Assembly (NCBI GenBank): GCA_024636345.1
Contig: JAGXHG010000002.1
Span: 1-53,013, forward strand
DNA length: 53,013 bases
Source: Desulfobulbaceae bacterium
GTDB lineage: Bacteria > Desulfobacterota > Desulfobulbia > Desulfobulbales > Desulfocapsaceae
Direction: 5' to 3'
Positions 18,766-27,149 of the stretch are shown piece by piece (the first letter of the stretch is position 1; each line of letters opens with the position of its first letter). The notes under the pieces were generated by a model that was not told the origin of the DNA, did not search any database, and was given only the letters and a program-made list of their open reading frames with translations. The translations under genes were made by a program, and so were the position numbers.

Positions 18766-21447
18766 TCAGCCCATCAAACCATTGATCAATGCCTTAGTCA
18801 TGGCCACCGCCTTGGGATGACGCATGATCAAAATCTCACCACCAGCCAAAAGCATACAGCTTGCAGTCAGGGCCTCCATCATGATTCCCCGCTTCTCCTG
18901 ATCACCAATCATGGCATCTGTGGGCAGCTTGGTCTCTTTAGCCTTCCACACCTCACGGCCAAGATTACAGATAATGGGGACCTGCAGCTTCTCATCCTGC
19001 TGTATCAGAGCAGCCATACGGATACGCTCCATGACCGAATAGGTGTACTCAATACCGTAGCCAAGGGCACCCACTGATGGATCCATCAGCACTGTTTCCA
19101 GAGAAACGCCAAGGTTCTGCAGGAGGATATTCAACTGTTTGGCCAAATTCACGTCAATGGGAGAAGCTGCAACAATAGCGTGCTGGAAGGCCATGGCCGT
19201 AGCGCCAATGGCACGATAATTGGCATCCTCAAGGGGAGCCAGGCACACTTTCTTGTTGCCGATAACTGAGGTCAGATCGCGCAGGGTCTCAGTATCCTTT
19301 TCATTATTACCGCATCCCCAGACGATGATCGGTACTTCAACCGCCTCAATTATCTGAGCGGCAATCTTCGACGCATCAGCGGCAGAACGATTCATGCCGT
19401 TAGGGTCAGTGGAAACAAGCGAAATATTAATAGCCTCGGCACCGTACTCCTTGATACATTTCTGGGCCCAGGCAACCGGACTGTCCATAACATCAGTAAA
19501 GTGCTGAGCGAGGGTCTCTGGCCAGTCATCAGGCCGTGCATCAAGCACATCCATGGCAATCAGGGCTTTATGCGGATGATTACCTTCAAAGAGATGGAAG
19601 GGCATGGATGCAGCACCACCGACAGTAATGGTATGGTCTCCATTACCGAGAACGGTCTCGCGGATCACTCCGGTATATTTTTCTTTATAGGATTTCTCAT
19701 CGACCTTGCCAGCACGCTCGGCGAGGGTAGTCGTCTCCAGGGCCAATGCGGCAACTGCGAAATCGGTACTACCAGCAGTTGGACCTGTAGCCTGAGCTGC
19801 AGTCTCAGCAGCGGCTTTTGCCTTTGCCTCTTCTTCGGCCTTGGCTTTGGCTTCTGCCGCAGCTTTTACCTCAGAATCAGCCTTCATTTTTGCTTCTGCT
19901 GCGGCCTTTTCCTGGGCCGCCTGTTGGGCCGCTTCCTGTACCTTAGCCTGTCCAGCAGCCTCTGCTGCAGCCTTGGCTTCAGCCTCCGCCTTAACCTTTG
20001 CCTCAGCCGCTGCCTTGGCAGCATCTTCAGCCGCCGTATCAACTTTCGCAGTAGGTGCTGCTGCAGGTGCAGCGACAGGGGCTGCTGGCGCAGAAGCCAC
20101 AACCGCCTTTTGCGGTTCACGATTAAGAATGGCATGAGCGCCTGCAAAATTAGTAATGGCCTCAAACTGCTCGTCGGACAGGCCATAGGCCTTTTTCAAG
20201 GCGGACAGTCCATGATTCATGGCCTCCAAGGCCATGATACGCTCTTTTTCATTCATCTCATGCTCTCCTGCGTCATCTATTTCGCCCGTGGGCACACTTG
20301 TTCCAGTCGTATTTGTATCAGTTGCAACCACTTGAGCACCAGCGGCGCCCATCCTTGCAGACTGAGCCTTCACCATAAGCGATTCAGCCTCTCTGCGGGC
20401 AGTTGCAACGATCTCTTCCGCCTCAGCTCTGGCCTTCTCCAAAACCTTCTCCATATCCACAGCCTGAATCTGGATGGATTCCTGAGTCTCTTTTTCAGGC
20501 GTCACATCTGTGGCAACAGCCTCGCCGTAGATGGATGGTCGTGGCAGCAGACCGGCACGTTTAAGGATCTCCGGCACCGCGCTTTCCCATTCAATGGCCA
20601 TGACATGGACACCGGCCACGCCCTTGATCTCCTTCACCTGTTTGATGATATCAACACAGATGTTGATCCCTTCCTCCTGCTTGTCCTTGGCATCCTTCAT
20701 CCGCCGGATTACATCATCGGTCACATCCATACCGGGCACAGAACTCTTCATGTAGCGAGCCATACCAAGTGACTTAGGGGGAGTCACGCCAGCCAGGATA
20801 TAGACCTTTTCATCAAGCCCGAGGTCACGAACCATCTCCATGAACTTGGCAAATCTTTCCACATTATAGATGATCTGGGTCTGGATAAAATCAGCCCCGG
20901 CTGCCACCTTTTTCCCTAAGCGCACCGCCCGGTATTCAAAAGGATTGGCAAAGGGATTGGCGGCAGCGCCGAGGAAGAGCCGAGGCTCATTGTTCTTGAT
21001 CTCCTCACCGCACTGAAATTGTTTTTCATCCCGCATAGCCTTGACCATGCCCAGCATCTGAATGGAGTCCATGTCAAAGACCCCTTTTGAGCCGGGATGG
21101 TTACCAAATTTTTGATGATCACCAGTCAGGCAGAGAAGGTTCTTCAAACCTAAAGCCTGCGCACCCAGAATATCAGACTGCATGCCGATACGATTCCGGT
21201 CGCGGCAGGTCATCTGGATAACAGGTTCAAGCCCTTCGTTCTGGGTAATCAGACCTGCAGCAATTGATGACATGCGGACAATTGCCGTCTGGCAATCGGT
21301 GATATTCACCGCATCCACATGCCCTTTCAAGAGGCGCGCTTTTTCCCGCACCACTTCAGGGTTCCCATTTTTAGGAGGCCCCAGCTCACCTGTTACCGCG
21401 AACTCTCCCGCCCTCAACACCCTTTCAAGATTACTCCCCGATTTCAT
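18766..21447 (-). CDS. Fusion of methylenetetrahydrofolate reductase (MetF) with corrinoid protein small subunit AcsD
   Basis: 893 residues in one uninterrupted frame. Residues 1-305 are MetF-like (GELGPPKNGNPE, NITDCQ, LLCLTGDHQ, DFIQTQIIYN, ending AVPEILKRAGLL). Residues 330-400 are a charged coiled coil. Residues 398-445 form a small helical domain (ALKKAYGLSDEQFEAITNF). Residues 450-560 are a very Ala/Lys/Glu-rich repeat (AAAEAKAKAEEEAKAKAA). Residues 565-893 are complete AcsD/CdhD (GGAASMPFHLFEG, MDPSVGALGYGIEYTYS, LMRHPKAV). MetF makes methyl-THF; AcsD is half of the corrinoid protein that receives the methyl. No acsE methyltransferase is seen nearby. An internal ribosome site and Met398 could also give a separate AcsD. 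Confidence 0.88.
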   Translation of the reverse strand: MKSGSNLERVLRAGEFAVTGELGPPKNGNPEVVREKARLLKGHVDAVNITDCQTAIVRMSSIAAGLITQNEGLEPVIQMTCRDRNRIGMQSDILGAQALGLKNLLCLTGDHQKFGNHPGSKGVFDMDSIQMLGMVKAMRDEKQFQCGEEIKNNEPRLFLGAAANPFANPFEYRAVRLGKKVAAGADFIQTQIIYNVERFAKFMEMVRDLGLDEKVYILAGVTPPKSLGMARYMKSSVPGMDVTDDVIRRMKDAKDKQEEGINICVDIIKQVKEIKGVAGVHVMAIEWESAVPEILKRAGLLPRPSIYGEAVATDVTPEKETQESIQIQAVDMEKVLEKARAEAEEIVATARREAESLMVKAQSARMGAAGAQVVATDTNTTGTSVPTGEIDDAGEHEMNEKERIMALEAMNHGLSALKKAYGLSDEQFEAITNFAGAHAILNREPQKAVVASAPAAPVAAPAAAPTAKVDTAAEDAAKAAAEAKVKAEAEAKAAAEAAGQAKVQEAAQQAAQEKAAAEAKMKADSEVKAAAEAKAKAEEEAKAKAAAETAAQATGPTAGSTDFAVAALALETTTLAERAGKVDEKSYKEKYTGVIRETVLGNGDHTITVGGAASMPFHLFEGNHPHKALIAMDVLDARPDDWPETLAQHFTDVMDSPVAWAQKCIKEYGAEAINISLVSTDPNGMNRSAADASKIAAQIIEAVEVPIIVWGCGNNEKDTETLRDLTSVIGNKKVCLAPLEDANYRAIGATAMAFQHAIVAASPIDVNLAKQLNILLQNLGVSLETVLMDPSVGALGYGIEYTYSVMERIRMAALIQQDEKLQVPIICNLGREVWKAKETKLPTDAMIGDQEKRGIMMEALTASCMLLAGGEILIMRHPKAVAMTKALINGLMG
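20254..20269 (-). promoter_or_regulatory. Internal ribosome-binding site and start inside metF::acsD
   Basis: AGGAG (20269-20265) lies 8 nt before an in-frame ATG (20256-20254, codon 398) followed by AATGAAAAAGAGCG. This is a normal-looking start and marks the probable old boundary between metF and acsD. Use of the start would give a 496-residue AcsD with its N-terminal helical and Ala-rich regions. Confidence 0.5.
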
Positions 21448-21533
21448 CGGACGCGCTCCTCCATCAAAAAAACTCGCTAAATTCGTAACGACTCAGTTGC
21501 AGGGTACGCACGGCGCACCCTGCATTCAGCTAT

Positions 21534-23522
21534 TTATTTTTGCCCGCATCCAACGCCGGGAATACCATGACCACTGGTCAGGTCGCGGCGCATCTCCATA
21601 TCAAAGAGGACACGATCCTGTTTCTTGTTGATACCTAAGGCCTCACGCTTACCATCAATGGCCTTGATCATCTTATGAGCCAATTTGACTGGATCTTCTT
21701 CGTAATCCCAGCAGGCACCATAATCCTCTTTCATGCCCTCGAGAATATACTTATTGAATGCCTTGGCGCCGGTCACCGGCAGATTCTGGAATACCACATG
21801 GGCACCGCTGGCCACAAAATACTGGCCAATGGCCACTGCCTTTTCACTCATCCACAACGGGGCGGAGCCACAGGCCGGCAGATCAGATATGTTTTCACCC
21901 AGACCACCCTCTTTCACCATCTCGCTCAAGGCGATCAACAGACGGCTGTTATCAACACACGATCCGACATGGAGAACAGGAGGCATACCAACGGTCTCGC
22001 AAACTTCGGCCAGGCCCGCACCACAGTACTCAGCCGCAGCCTCGGGCCGCATCAACCCCATCCTGCCCAGGGCTTGAGCCGCACATCCGGTAGCCAGAAT
22101 CAGGACGTTATTCTTCAGCAGTTCAACGGCAATCTTGAAGTGGAAGTCATCGGCATATTTATAATGTTCGCAGCCAACTATCGCCGCCACACCTTTGATC
22201 CGGCCATTGATAATATTATCATTGAGAGGCCGGTAGCTCTGCCGGAAACGTCCGCCCAGCATGTAGTTGATGGTTTCATGGCTGAAGCCTACCACCACAT
22301 CAAATTTCTTGTCTGTAGGGATATAGTAGTCGCCACGCTTTTTAAAGTTATTGATGGCCTTGATCAGAATTTTTTTGGCCGACCCCATGGCATCATGTTC
22401 TTCAAACTGGATATGAATGGCATCAGGCATCTTGGCCCGATAATTGGTGGTAATAATGTCAGTATGTTTGCCCTTGACGATCTGGGCCACTGACTGCATG
22501 ACGCACTGGACATCAACCACCATGGCCTCAACGGCACCGGTGGCCAGTACCATCTCTTGCTGGATAAAACTGCCTGCCACCGGGATCCCGCGACGCATGA
22601 GAATCTCATTGCCGGTACAACAGACTCCGGCAAGATTGAGCCCCTTGGCCCCAACTTTTTTGACCAGGGCCAGAATCTCCGGGTCTTCGGCCGCCAGACA
22701 AAGCGACTCGGCCAGCAGCGGTTCATGACCATGGACGGTGACATTCACATGATCACCCTTCAACACCCCGAGATCAACAACGGCACGCCGGGGAACAGGG
22801 GTGCCGAACATGATATCGGTGAGTTCAGTGGAGAGCATGGAGGCGCCCCAACCATCTGCCAGGGCGCAGCGGGAGCCCTGGAGCATGATATTGCGGTACT
22901 CCTGATCAACACCCATATGGGTCCGATGCATGGTTTCCACCACCTCACGGTCAATGCCGCGCGGCTCAACTCCCAGTTTTTTCCAGATCGCCTGCTGTTT
23001 TTTCGGGGCCCGCTTGAGCATGGTCAGCGTTCCGTCCTGCTGCCCGAACTCGGCCAAGGCCTTATTGCCAAGTTCAATGGCAATCTCGTTTTTGTCACGT
23101 CCTTCCGTGGCAATACCAAAAACCTCGGCCATGGCATGCAGCTTTTGCACGTCCTTGATTTCATGAGGTGTTTCGCCTTTGGCTGTGGCGATAAAACCAC
23201 GCACCATTTCCCGGGCATGATCGGTATGAGCGGCCGTACCTGCCGCAATAGTCCGGGCGAAATTTCTGGCGGCCACCGTATCAGCCGTAGCCCCGCAGAC
23301 ACCTATCATGGATTCAACACCATCAATAATCTGACATGGCCCCATATTACAGTTTTTACAACAGGTGCCGCTGGAACCGAAAAGACAGGAAGACATGCCG
23401 CGACTGTCAATGCGGTCATAGGCCGTGCGTACCTGTTTGGCCAGATCCTGATTCATCAGATCCTTTGTTGACGCAAGGCTAATCGTATTACAGGAGCTGC
23501 ATCCGTTTCTCTCATCACTCAT
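21534..23522 (-). CDS. acsA: Carbon monoxide dehydrogenase catalytic subunit (CODH/ACS alpha)
   Basis: 662 residues. B/D-cluster Cys: CLFGSSGTCCKNCNMGPC (about 46-63). C-cluster ligands: VTVHGHEP (His), GVCCTGNE, VDVQCVMQ, ATGCAAQA and HVGSCVDNSR are all present, as in the Ni-dependent CooS/AcsA family. It interconverts CO2 and CO and channels CO to AcsB. TGGAGG lies just before ATG 23522. It lies 58 bp after folD and 86 bp before metF::acsD. No cooC nickel chaperone is next to it. Placement with acsB/C/D marks it as AcsA rather than a free-standing CooS. Confidence 0.96.
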   Translation of the reverse strand: MSDERNGCSSCNTISLASTKDLMNQDLAKQVRTAYDRIDSRGMSSCLFGSSGTCCKNCNMGPCQIIDGVESMIGVCGATADTVAARNFARTIAAGTAAHTDHAREMVRGFIATAKGETPHEIKDVQKLHAMAEVFGIATEGRDKNEIAIELGNKALAEFGQQDGTLTMLKRAPKKQQAIWKKLGVEPRGIDREVVETMHRTHMGVDQEYRNIMLQGSRCALADGWGASMLSTELTDIMFGTPVPRRAVVDLGVLKGDHVNVTVHGHEPLLAESLCLAAEDPEILALVKKVGAKGLNLAGVCCTGNEILMRRGIPVAGSFIQQEMVLATGAVEAMVVDVQCVMQSVAQIVKGKHTDIITTNYRAKMPDAIHIQFEEHDAMGSAKKILIKAINNFKKRGDYYIPTDKKFDVVVGFSHETINYMLGGRFRQSYRPLNDNIINGRIKGVAAIVGCEHYKYADDFHFKIAVELLKNNVLILATGCAAQALGRMGLMRPEAAAEYCGAGLAEVCETVGMPPVLHVGSCVDNSRLLIALSEMVKEGGLGENISDLPACGSAPLWMSEKAVAIGQYFVASGAHVVFQNLPVTGAKAFNKYILEGMKEDYGACWDYEEDPVKLAHKMIKAIDGKREALGINKKQDRVLFDMEMRRDLTSGHGIPGVGCGQK

Positions 23523-23580
23523 AGTGTTTCCTCCAGGATAAATCGTATGGGAACGATAAGTCGTAGTGTAACTTTTTGTA

Positions 23581-24468
23581 TCAGATCAGCTTTCCAGCTA
23601 TTTTTGCCGCCTGCACAGTATTCTTCATCAGCATGGTAATTGTCATGGGACCGACGCCACCGGGAACGGGAGTGATACAGGAGGCCTTCTCTTTCACCGC
23701 CTCAAAATCAACATCACCGGCCAGGATCGCCTTGCCGGACTCGCTCATACCGATACGATTGACCCCGACATCGATAATCGCAACCCCGTCTTTCACCATA
23801 TCAGCAGTGACCATCTTGGGTACCCCAACCGCGGCAATCAAGATATCGGCACGCCGGCAATGGGCAGCCATGTCCTTGGTCCGTGTATGACAGAGGGTAA
23901 CCGTAGCATTGCCGCCGGGACGTTTCTGCAGCATCAGATTGGCAATGGGCTTGCCGACAATATTGCTGCGGCCAATCACCACCACCTCAGCTCCGCTGGT
24001 CTGCACACCGCTGCGCACCAGAAGTTCCAAAATACCATGAGGAGTACAGGGAAGAAAACACTGCTCGCCCAACACCATTTTGCCCACATTCACGGGATGG
24101 AAACCATCCACATCTTTATCGGGACTGATAGCATAGAGGACATTGGCCTCGTTGATATGTTTGGGCAGGGGAAGCTGCACCAAAATCCCGTGAATCTTCG
24201 AATCATTATTATATTTATCAACCAGCGCCAGCAGATCCGCCTCACTGGTGTCAGCAGCCAGGGTCACCTGCTCGGAATGAATCCCGAGGGCATGGGCCGT
24301 CTTGTTTTTGGCCGCCACATAGGATTGAGATGCAGGATCCTCGCCCACCAGGATGGTAACCAGACCGGGAGTTATCCCATGCTTCTCCACCAATTCTGTG
24401 ACTTCAACCTTCAACTCTTCACGGATTGCCTTTGCCACTTCAGTACCGCTTATGATCTTTGCTGTCAT
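23581..24468 (-). CDS. folD: Bifunctional methylene-THF dehydrogenase/methenyl-THF cyclohydrolase
   Basis: 295 residues, normal for FolD. Motifs: SQSYVAAKNKTAHALGI (catalytic Lys of the YxxxK pattern), GILVQLPLPKH, DKDVDGFHPVN, VVIGRSNIVGKP and the C-terminal PVPGGVGPMTITML. It converts formyl/methenyl-THF to methylene-THF with NAD(P)H, the step before MetF. It is the first gene of the minus-strand array, with GAGGGA before its ATG; the promoter must lie in 24469-24860. Formyl-THF synthetase, the preceding enzyme, is not in the window. Confidence 0.96.
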   Translation of the reverse strand: MTAKIISGTEVAKAIREELKVEVTELVEKHGITPGLVTILVGEDPASQSYVAAKNKTAHALGIHSEQVTLAADTSEADLLALVDKYNNDSKIHGILVQLPLPKHINEANVLYAISPDKDVDGFHPVNVGKMVLGEQCFLPCTPHGILELLVRSGVQTSGAEVVVIGRSNIVGKPIANLMLQKRPGGNATVTLCHTRTKDMAAHCRRADILIAAVGVPKMVTADMVKDGVAIIDVGVNRIGMSESGKAILAGDVDFEAVKEKASCITPVPGGVGPMTITMLMKNTVQAAKIAGKLI

Positions 24469-24863
24469 TTTAATTCCCTCATTGCTTAAAACATATCATT
24501 GTTGAAAAACCGTTATGAAATAACCATTCCATTTCTTACCATCTCGTCATGGGCCTTATGCCGTTCACGGTAGCTCAATGTTCCAGTTATCTTATTACAA
24601 CGGCTTAATATTTTCAGCGTACTTACATATCTTCCTGCGCCCGCCCGCGAAGGCTATCCTGAAAGCGCCACTATACTGATCCCATTGATTAGAAAAGTGT
24701 TAAAACTAACTGGTTTTATCTTTTTTTTCAAGATAGCAATCACCTATTATTCATTTTTTTTTATCTATTTATCAATTTTTTTGAATCTTAGACACAATCT
24801 CTCTTATTTTTCCCTTGAAGATCAGCGCCAAAACAGCGATACTCTGCTTGAAACATCATTTTC
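24469..24863. other. Divergent intergenic region upstream of folD
   Basis: About 395 bp between folD (minus) and the AI-2E permease (plus). It holds the palindromic repeat copy A (24510-24605) and a very AT-rich stretch (24690-24800) rich in T runs. The promoter of the Wood-Ljungdahl array must lie here, but no clear -35/-10 pair can be defended by eye. Confidence 0.4.
24510..24605 (+). repeat. Dispersed palindromic element, copy A
   Basis: Begins CCGTTATGAAATAACC and ends GTTATCTTATTACAACGGCT, imperfect terminal inverted repeats about 94 bp apart. The left 42 bp aligns without gaps to the reverse complement of copy C (36457 downward) and the right 20 bp to copy B (38803-38822). Confidence 0.6.
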
Positions 24864-26063
24864 ATGGAGCCCCGTTCTTCTCCCGATCGCAAAAACTTTC
24901 ACCCACTCACCCGAATCATGACCTCTCCTAAAATTGCAAGCAAAGCCGTCCTACTCCTTTTTGTCATGGGTATTTCCGCCATTTTTCTGTCCATGATGCA
25001 TCAGTTTCTCATGACTATTTTCATGGCTGCCATTTTTTCAGCACTTCTCAGCCCCCTCTATCAACGACTTCTCATTTCGCTCAAAGGTCGGGAAAACACA
25101 GCCTCCCTTTTGACCATTCTCATTATAGTATGCCTTGTCCTTCTACCCCTGTCCGCACTCATTGGTGTTGTAGTGGCACAGGCCTTCCACGTCAGTCAAT
25201 CCGTCACCCCCTGGGTTGAGAAATTTATCGAGCAACCCACCATTGCCTCAGAGTTCCTGCACAAGCTACCCTACTACGAGCAGATCATCCCCCATCGTGA
25301 CATGATCCTCCAGAATATAGGAAGCCTGGTGAACAACACCTCAACCCTGCTCATCAATTCGCTTTCCTCTATCACCAAAGTGACGGTCAACGCGGCCATC
25401 ATGTCTATCATCATGCTCTACACCATGTTTTATTTTCTCATTGACGGCAAGAAGCTTCTGGAAAAGATTCTCTATTACATTCCCCTTGAAAACAAAGACG
25501 AACAGCACCTGCTCCAACGCTTCACCTCGGTTGCCCGGGCCACCATCAAGGGGACTCTTATCATCGGCATTATCCAGGGATGCCTGTGCGGACTAGGATT
25601 CGCTTTGGCCGGTATTCCCAGCCCGGTGTTCTGGGGCTGCCTCATGGCGGTTCTCTCCATCATCCCCAGCGTCGGAACGGCCATTGTCTGGGGTCCCGCT
25701 CTTCTTATCCTGATCCTCAGCCAGGACATTACAGGGGCCGTCATCATCGGCATCTTCTGCGGTCTGATCGCCGGCAACGCCGACAACCTCCTCCGCCCGC
25801 GCCTGGTGGGAAAAGACACCCAGATGCACGACCTTTTCATCCTCTTTTCCACCTTCGGCGGCATCTCCATGTTTGGCATCATCGGCATTGTCGTCGGACC
25901 GATCATTGCTGCCCTTTTTGTCTCCATTTGGGAGCTCTACGGCGAATCCTTCCAGGACTTCCTCCCTCCTGTCTGTTTCACCACGATAAAACCTAAGCAG
26001 TCAGCAGCCCCTGAGGAGAGATCCAGCAACCCACCTGACACCTCCTCGGAACAGGAGGAATAA
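24864..26063 (+). CDS. AI-2E family transporter (PerM-like permease)
   Basis: 399 residues in the longest frame; an in-frame ATG at 24918 (MTSPKIASKAVL) may be the true start, and neither has a clear ribosome site. About eight membrane helices: a hydrophobic N-terminal pair, a long central loop (130-200), then helices with GIIQGCLCGLGFALAGIPSP and LSIIPSVGTAIVWGP, and RPRLVGKDTQMHDLFILFST, the family signature. Ends in a hydrophilic Pro/Ser/Glu-rich tail. Members include AI-2 exporters and Na+/H+ antiporters; the substrate is not predictable. Confidence 0.85.
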   Translation: MEPRSSPDRKNFHPLTRIMTSPKIASKAVLLLFVMGISAIFLSMMHQFLMTIFMAAIFSALLSPLYQRLLISLKGRENTASLLTILIIVCLVLLPLSALIGVVVAQAFHVSQSVTPWVEKFIEQPTIASEFLHKLPYYEQIIPHRDMILQNIGSLVNNTSTLLINSLSSITKVTVNAAIMSIIMLYTMFYFLIDGKKLLEKILYYIPLENKDEQHLLQRFTSVARATIKGTLIIGIIQGCLCGLGFALAGIPSPVFWGCLMAVLSIIPSVGTAIVWGPALLILILSQDITGAVIIGIFCGLIAGNADNLLRPRLVGKDTQMHDLFILFSTFGGISMFGIIGIVVGPIIAALFVSIWELYGESFQDFLPPVCFTTIKPKQSAAPEERSSNPPDTSSEQEE

Positions 26064-26202
26064 TTAAAGTTTGCATTCGCACTGACTTATGTTTATTTTA
26101 TTTAGAAATTCCTTAATACTACATGCGAATTTTATTTATTTGCTTGACAAAAAAGCACAAAGAGGAATAGCTCAATCTGTAAAGAGCAGTTAATACTACT
26201 TC

Positions 26203-26277
26203 AGGCCATTTTAAGGGAAGAATCCCCTGACTGGCCTACGGCAACAGCTGCGCTAACGATTCTGAATTTCGTTACGC
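26203..26277 (+). promoter_or_regulatory. Structured leader upstream of the SprA-like gene
   Basis: AGGCCA/TGGCCT (26203-26208 with 26232-26237) encloses GGG/CCC. A second hairpin uses TAACGA/TCGTTA flanked by GCG/CGC (about 26250-26277). Together they lie 28-100 bp before the ATG at 26306. A TTGACA at 26144-26149 could be the -35 of a promoter, but its -10 (about 26167) is poor. It matches no riboswitch I recognise. Confidence 0.35.
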
Positions 26278-26305
26278 CATAGCTTTGGAATAACCACAAA
26301 AACAT

Positions 26306-27097
26306 ATGGCTAACCTCTCAACAACCCCTATTACCGCATACGGCTTTCAGGCTTACGCCTTGGCCGGGACCAGATCCCAGGGACAAGGAAAAGTTGCGCC
26401 CTTCGACCCAACCTCTCCACTTCCTGCTGGCGCACAATCAGAAGATCAAATTTCTTTATCGAAAAAAGGAAAGGACTTAAGCTCCCGCCCTGAATCACCC
26501 GAAATTTCTGAACAAAATGACAAAACAGCTGCAGACACAAGACAAACAGGTACCAAGGGAAGCGACCAGCAGCTTCTCGATGAGGCAGAGCTCCGTCAGG
26601 TTCAACAACTGCAACAACGGGATGCCGAAGTACGGACCCACGAGCAGGCACACCTGTCCACCGCTGGACAGTATGCGTCAGGCGGTCCCTCCTTTTCCTA
26701 TCAAACCGGACCCAACGGTAAACGATACGCCGTGGGCGGCAGTGTTCCCATTGACATAGGAAAAGAAGCAACGCCAGCGGCCACAATCATGAAGATGCGC
26801 ACCGTCAAACGGGCGGCCCTCGCCCCTGCCAGTCCATCAGCTGCGGACCGCCAGATTGCAGCCAAGGCAAGCATGCAAGAGATGCAGGCCATTCAGGAAT
26901 TGCAGACAACACAATTGACAGAAAAACAGGATGCCCCATCAATACCAATAGGCAAAAGCAATAACGAATCCCCTGAGAATCTTCCTAAAAATAATACCAA
27001 AATCGCTCCCGATTCAGCACCAGATACCAAAGCACCTTCGCACACCACTCGGGCAATAATGAGCGCAGCGTACAGGGCCATGGCTTCTTTGGCCTGA
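26306..27097 (+). CDS. SprA-related putative metalloprotease-like protein
   Basis: 263 residues. The central block VRTHEQAHLSTAGQYASGG, followed by YQTGPNGKRYAVGGSVPIDIG, is the signature of the SprA-related family; HEQAH looks like an HExxH zinc site. The N-terminal 80 residues are Ser/Lys/Gln-rich and disordered, and the C-terminal 90 are Ala/Gln-rich. No signal peptide. The family is common in polar-flagellated and Desulfo- bacteria; biochemical function is not established. Preceded by a structured leader. Confidence 0.8.
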   Translation: MANLSTTPITAYGFQAYALAGTRSQGQGKVAPFDPTSPLPAGAQSEDQISLSKKGKDLSSRPESPEISEQNDKTAADTRQTGTKGSDQQLLDEAELRQVQQLQQRDAEVRTHEQAHLSTAGQYASGGPSFSYQTGPNGKRYAVGGSVPIDIGKEATPAATIMKMRTVKRAALAPASPSAADRQIAAKASMQEMQAIQELQTTQLTEKQDAPSIPIGKSNNESPENLPKNNTKIAPDSAPDTKAPSHTTRAIMSAAYRAMASLA

Positions 27098-27149
27098 CAC
27101 CAGACAGGCCAAGGTTAAAATCCCTGACAAAGCAGAGAGCAATAAAAAC

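Noticed and set aside
19840..20140. Ala/Lys/Glu-rich repeat in metF::acsD as a tandem DNA repeat or CRISPR-like array
   Set aside because: Units are irregular, in frame and codon-level only; it is a protein linker. No CRISPR array was seen anywhere in the window.
17453..20772. Long plus-strand open frames opposite acsB and metF::acsD (for example 17453-18550 and 19501-20772)
   Set aside because: They are antisense shadows of well-conserved genes; their Cys/Ser-rich or His-rich composition follows from the opposite strand.
26161..26240. tRNA-like stretch (AATAGCTC...GAGC resembling a D-arm)
   Set aside because: No matching acceptor stem, anticodon arm or T-loop; only a short hairpin remains.
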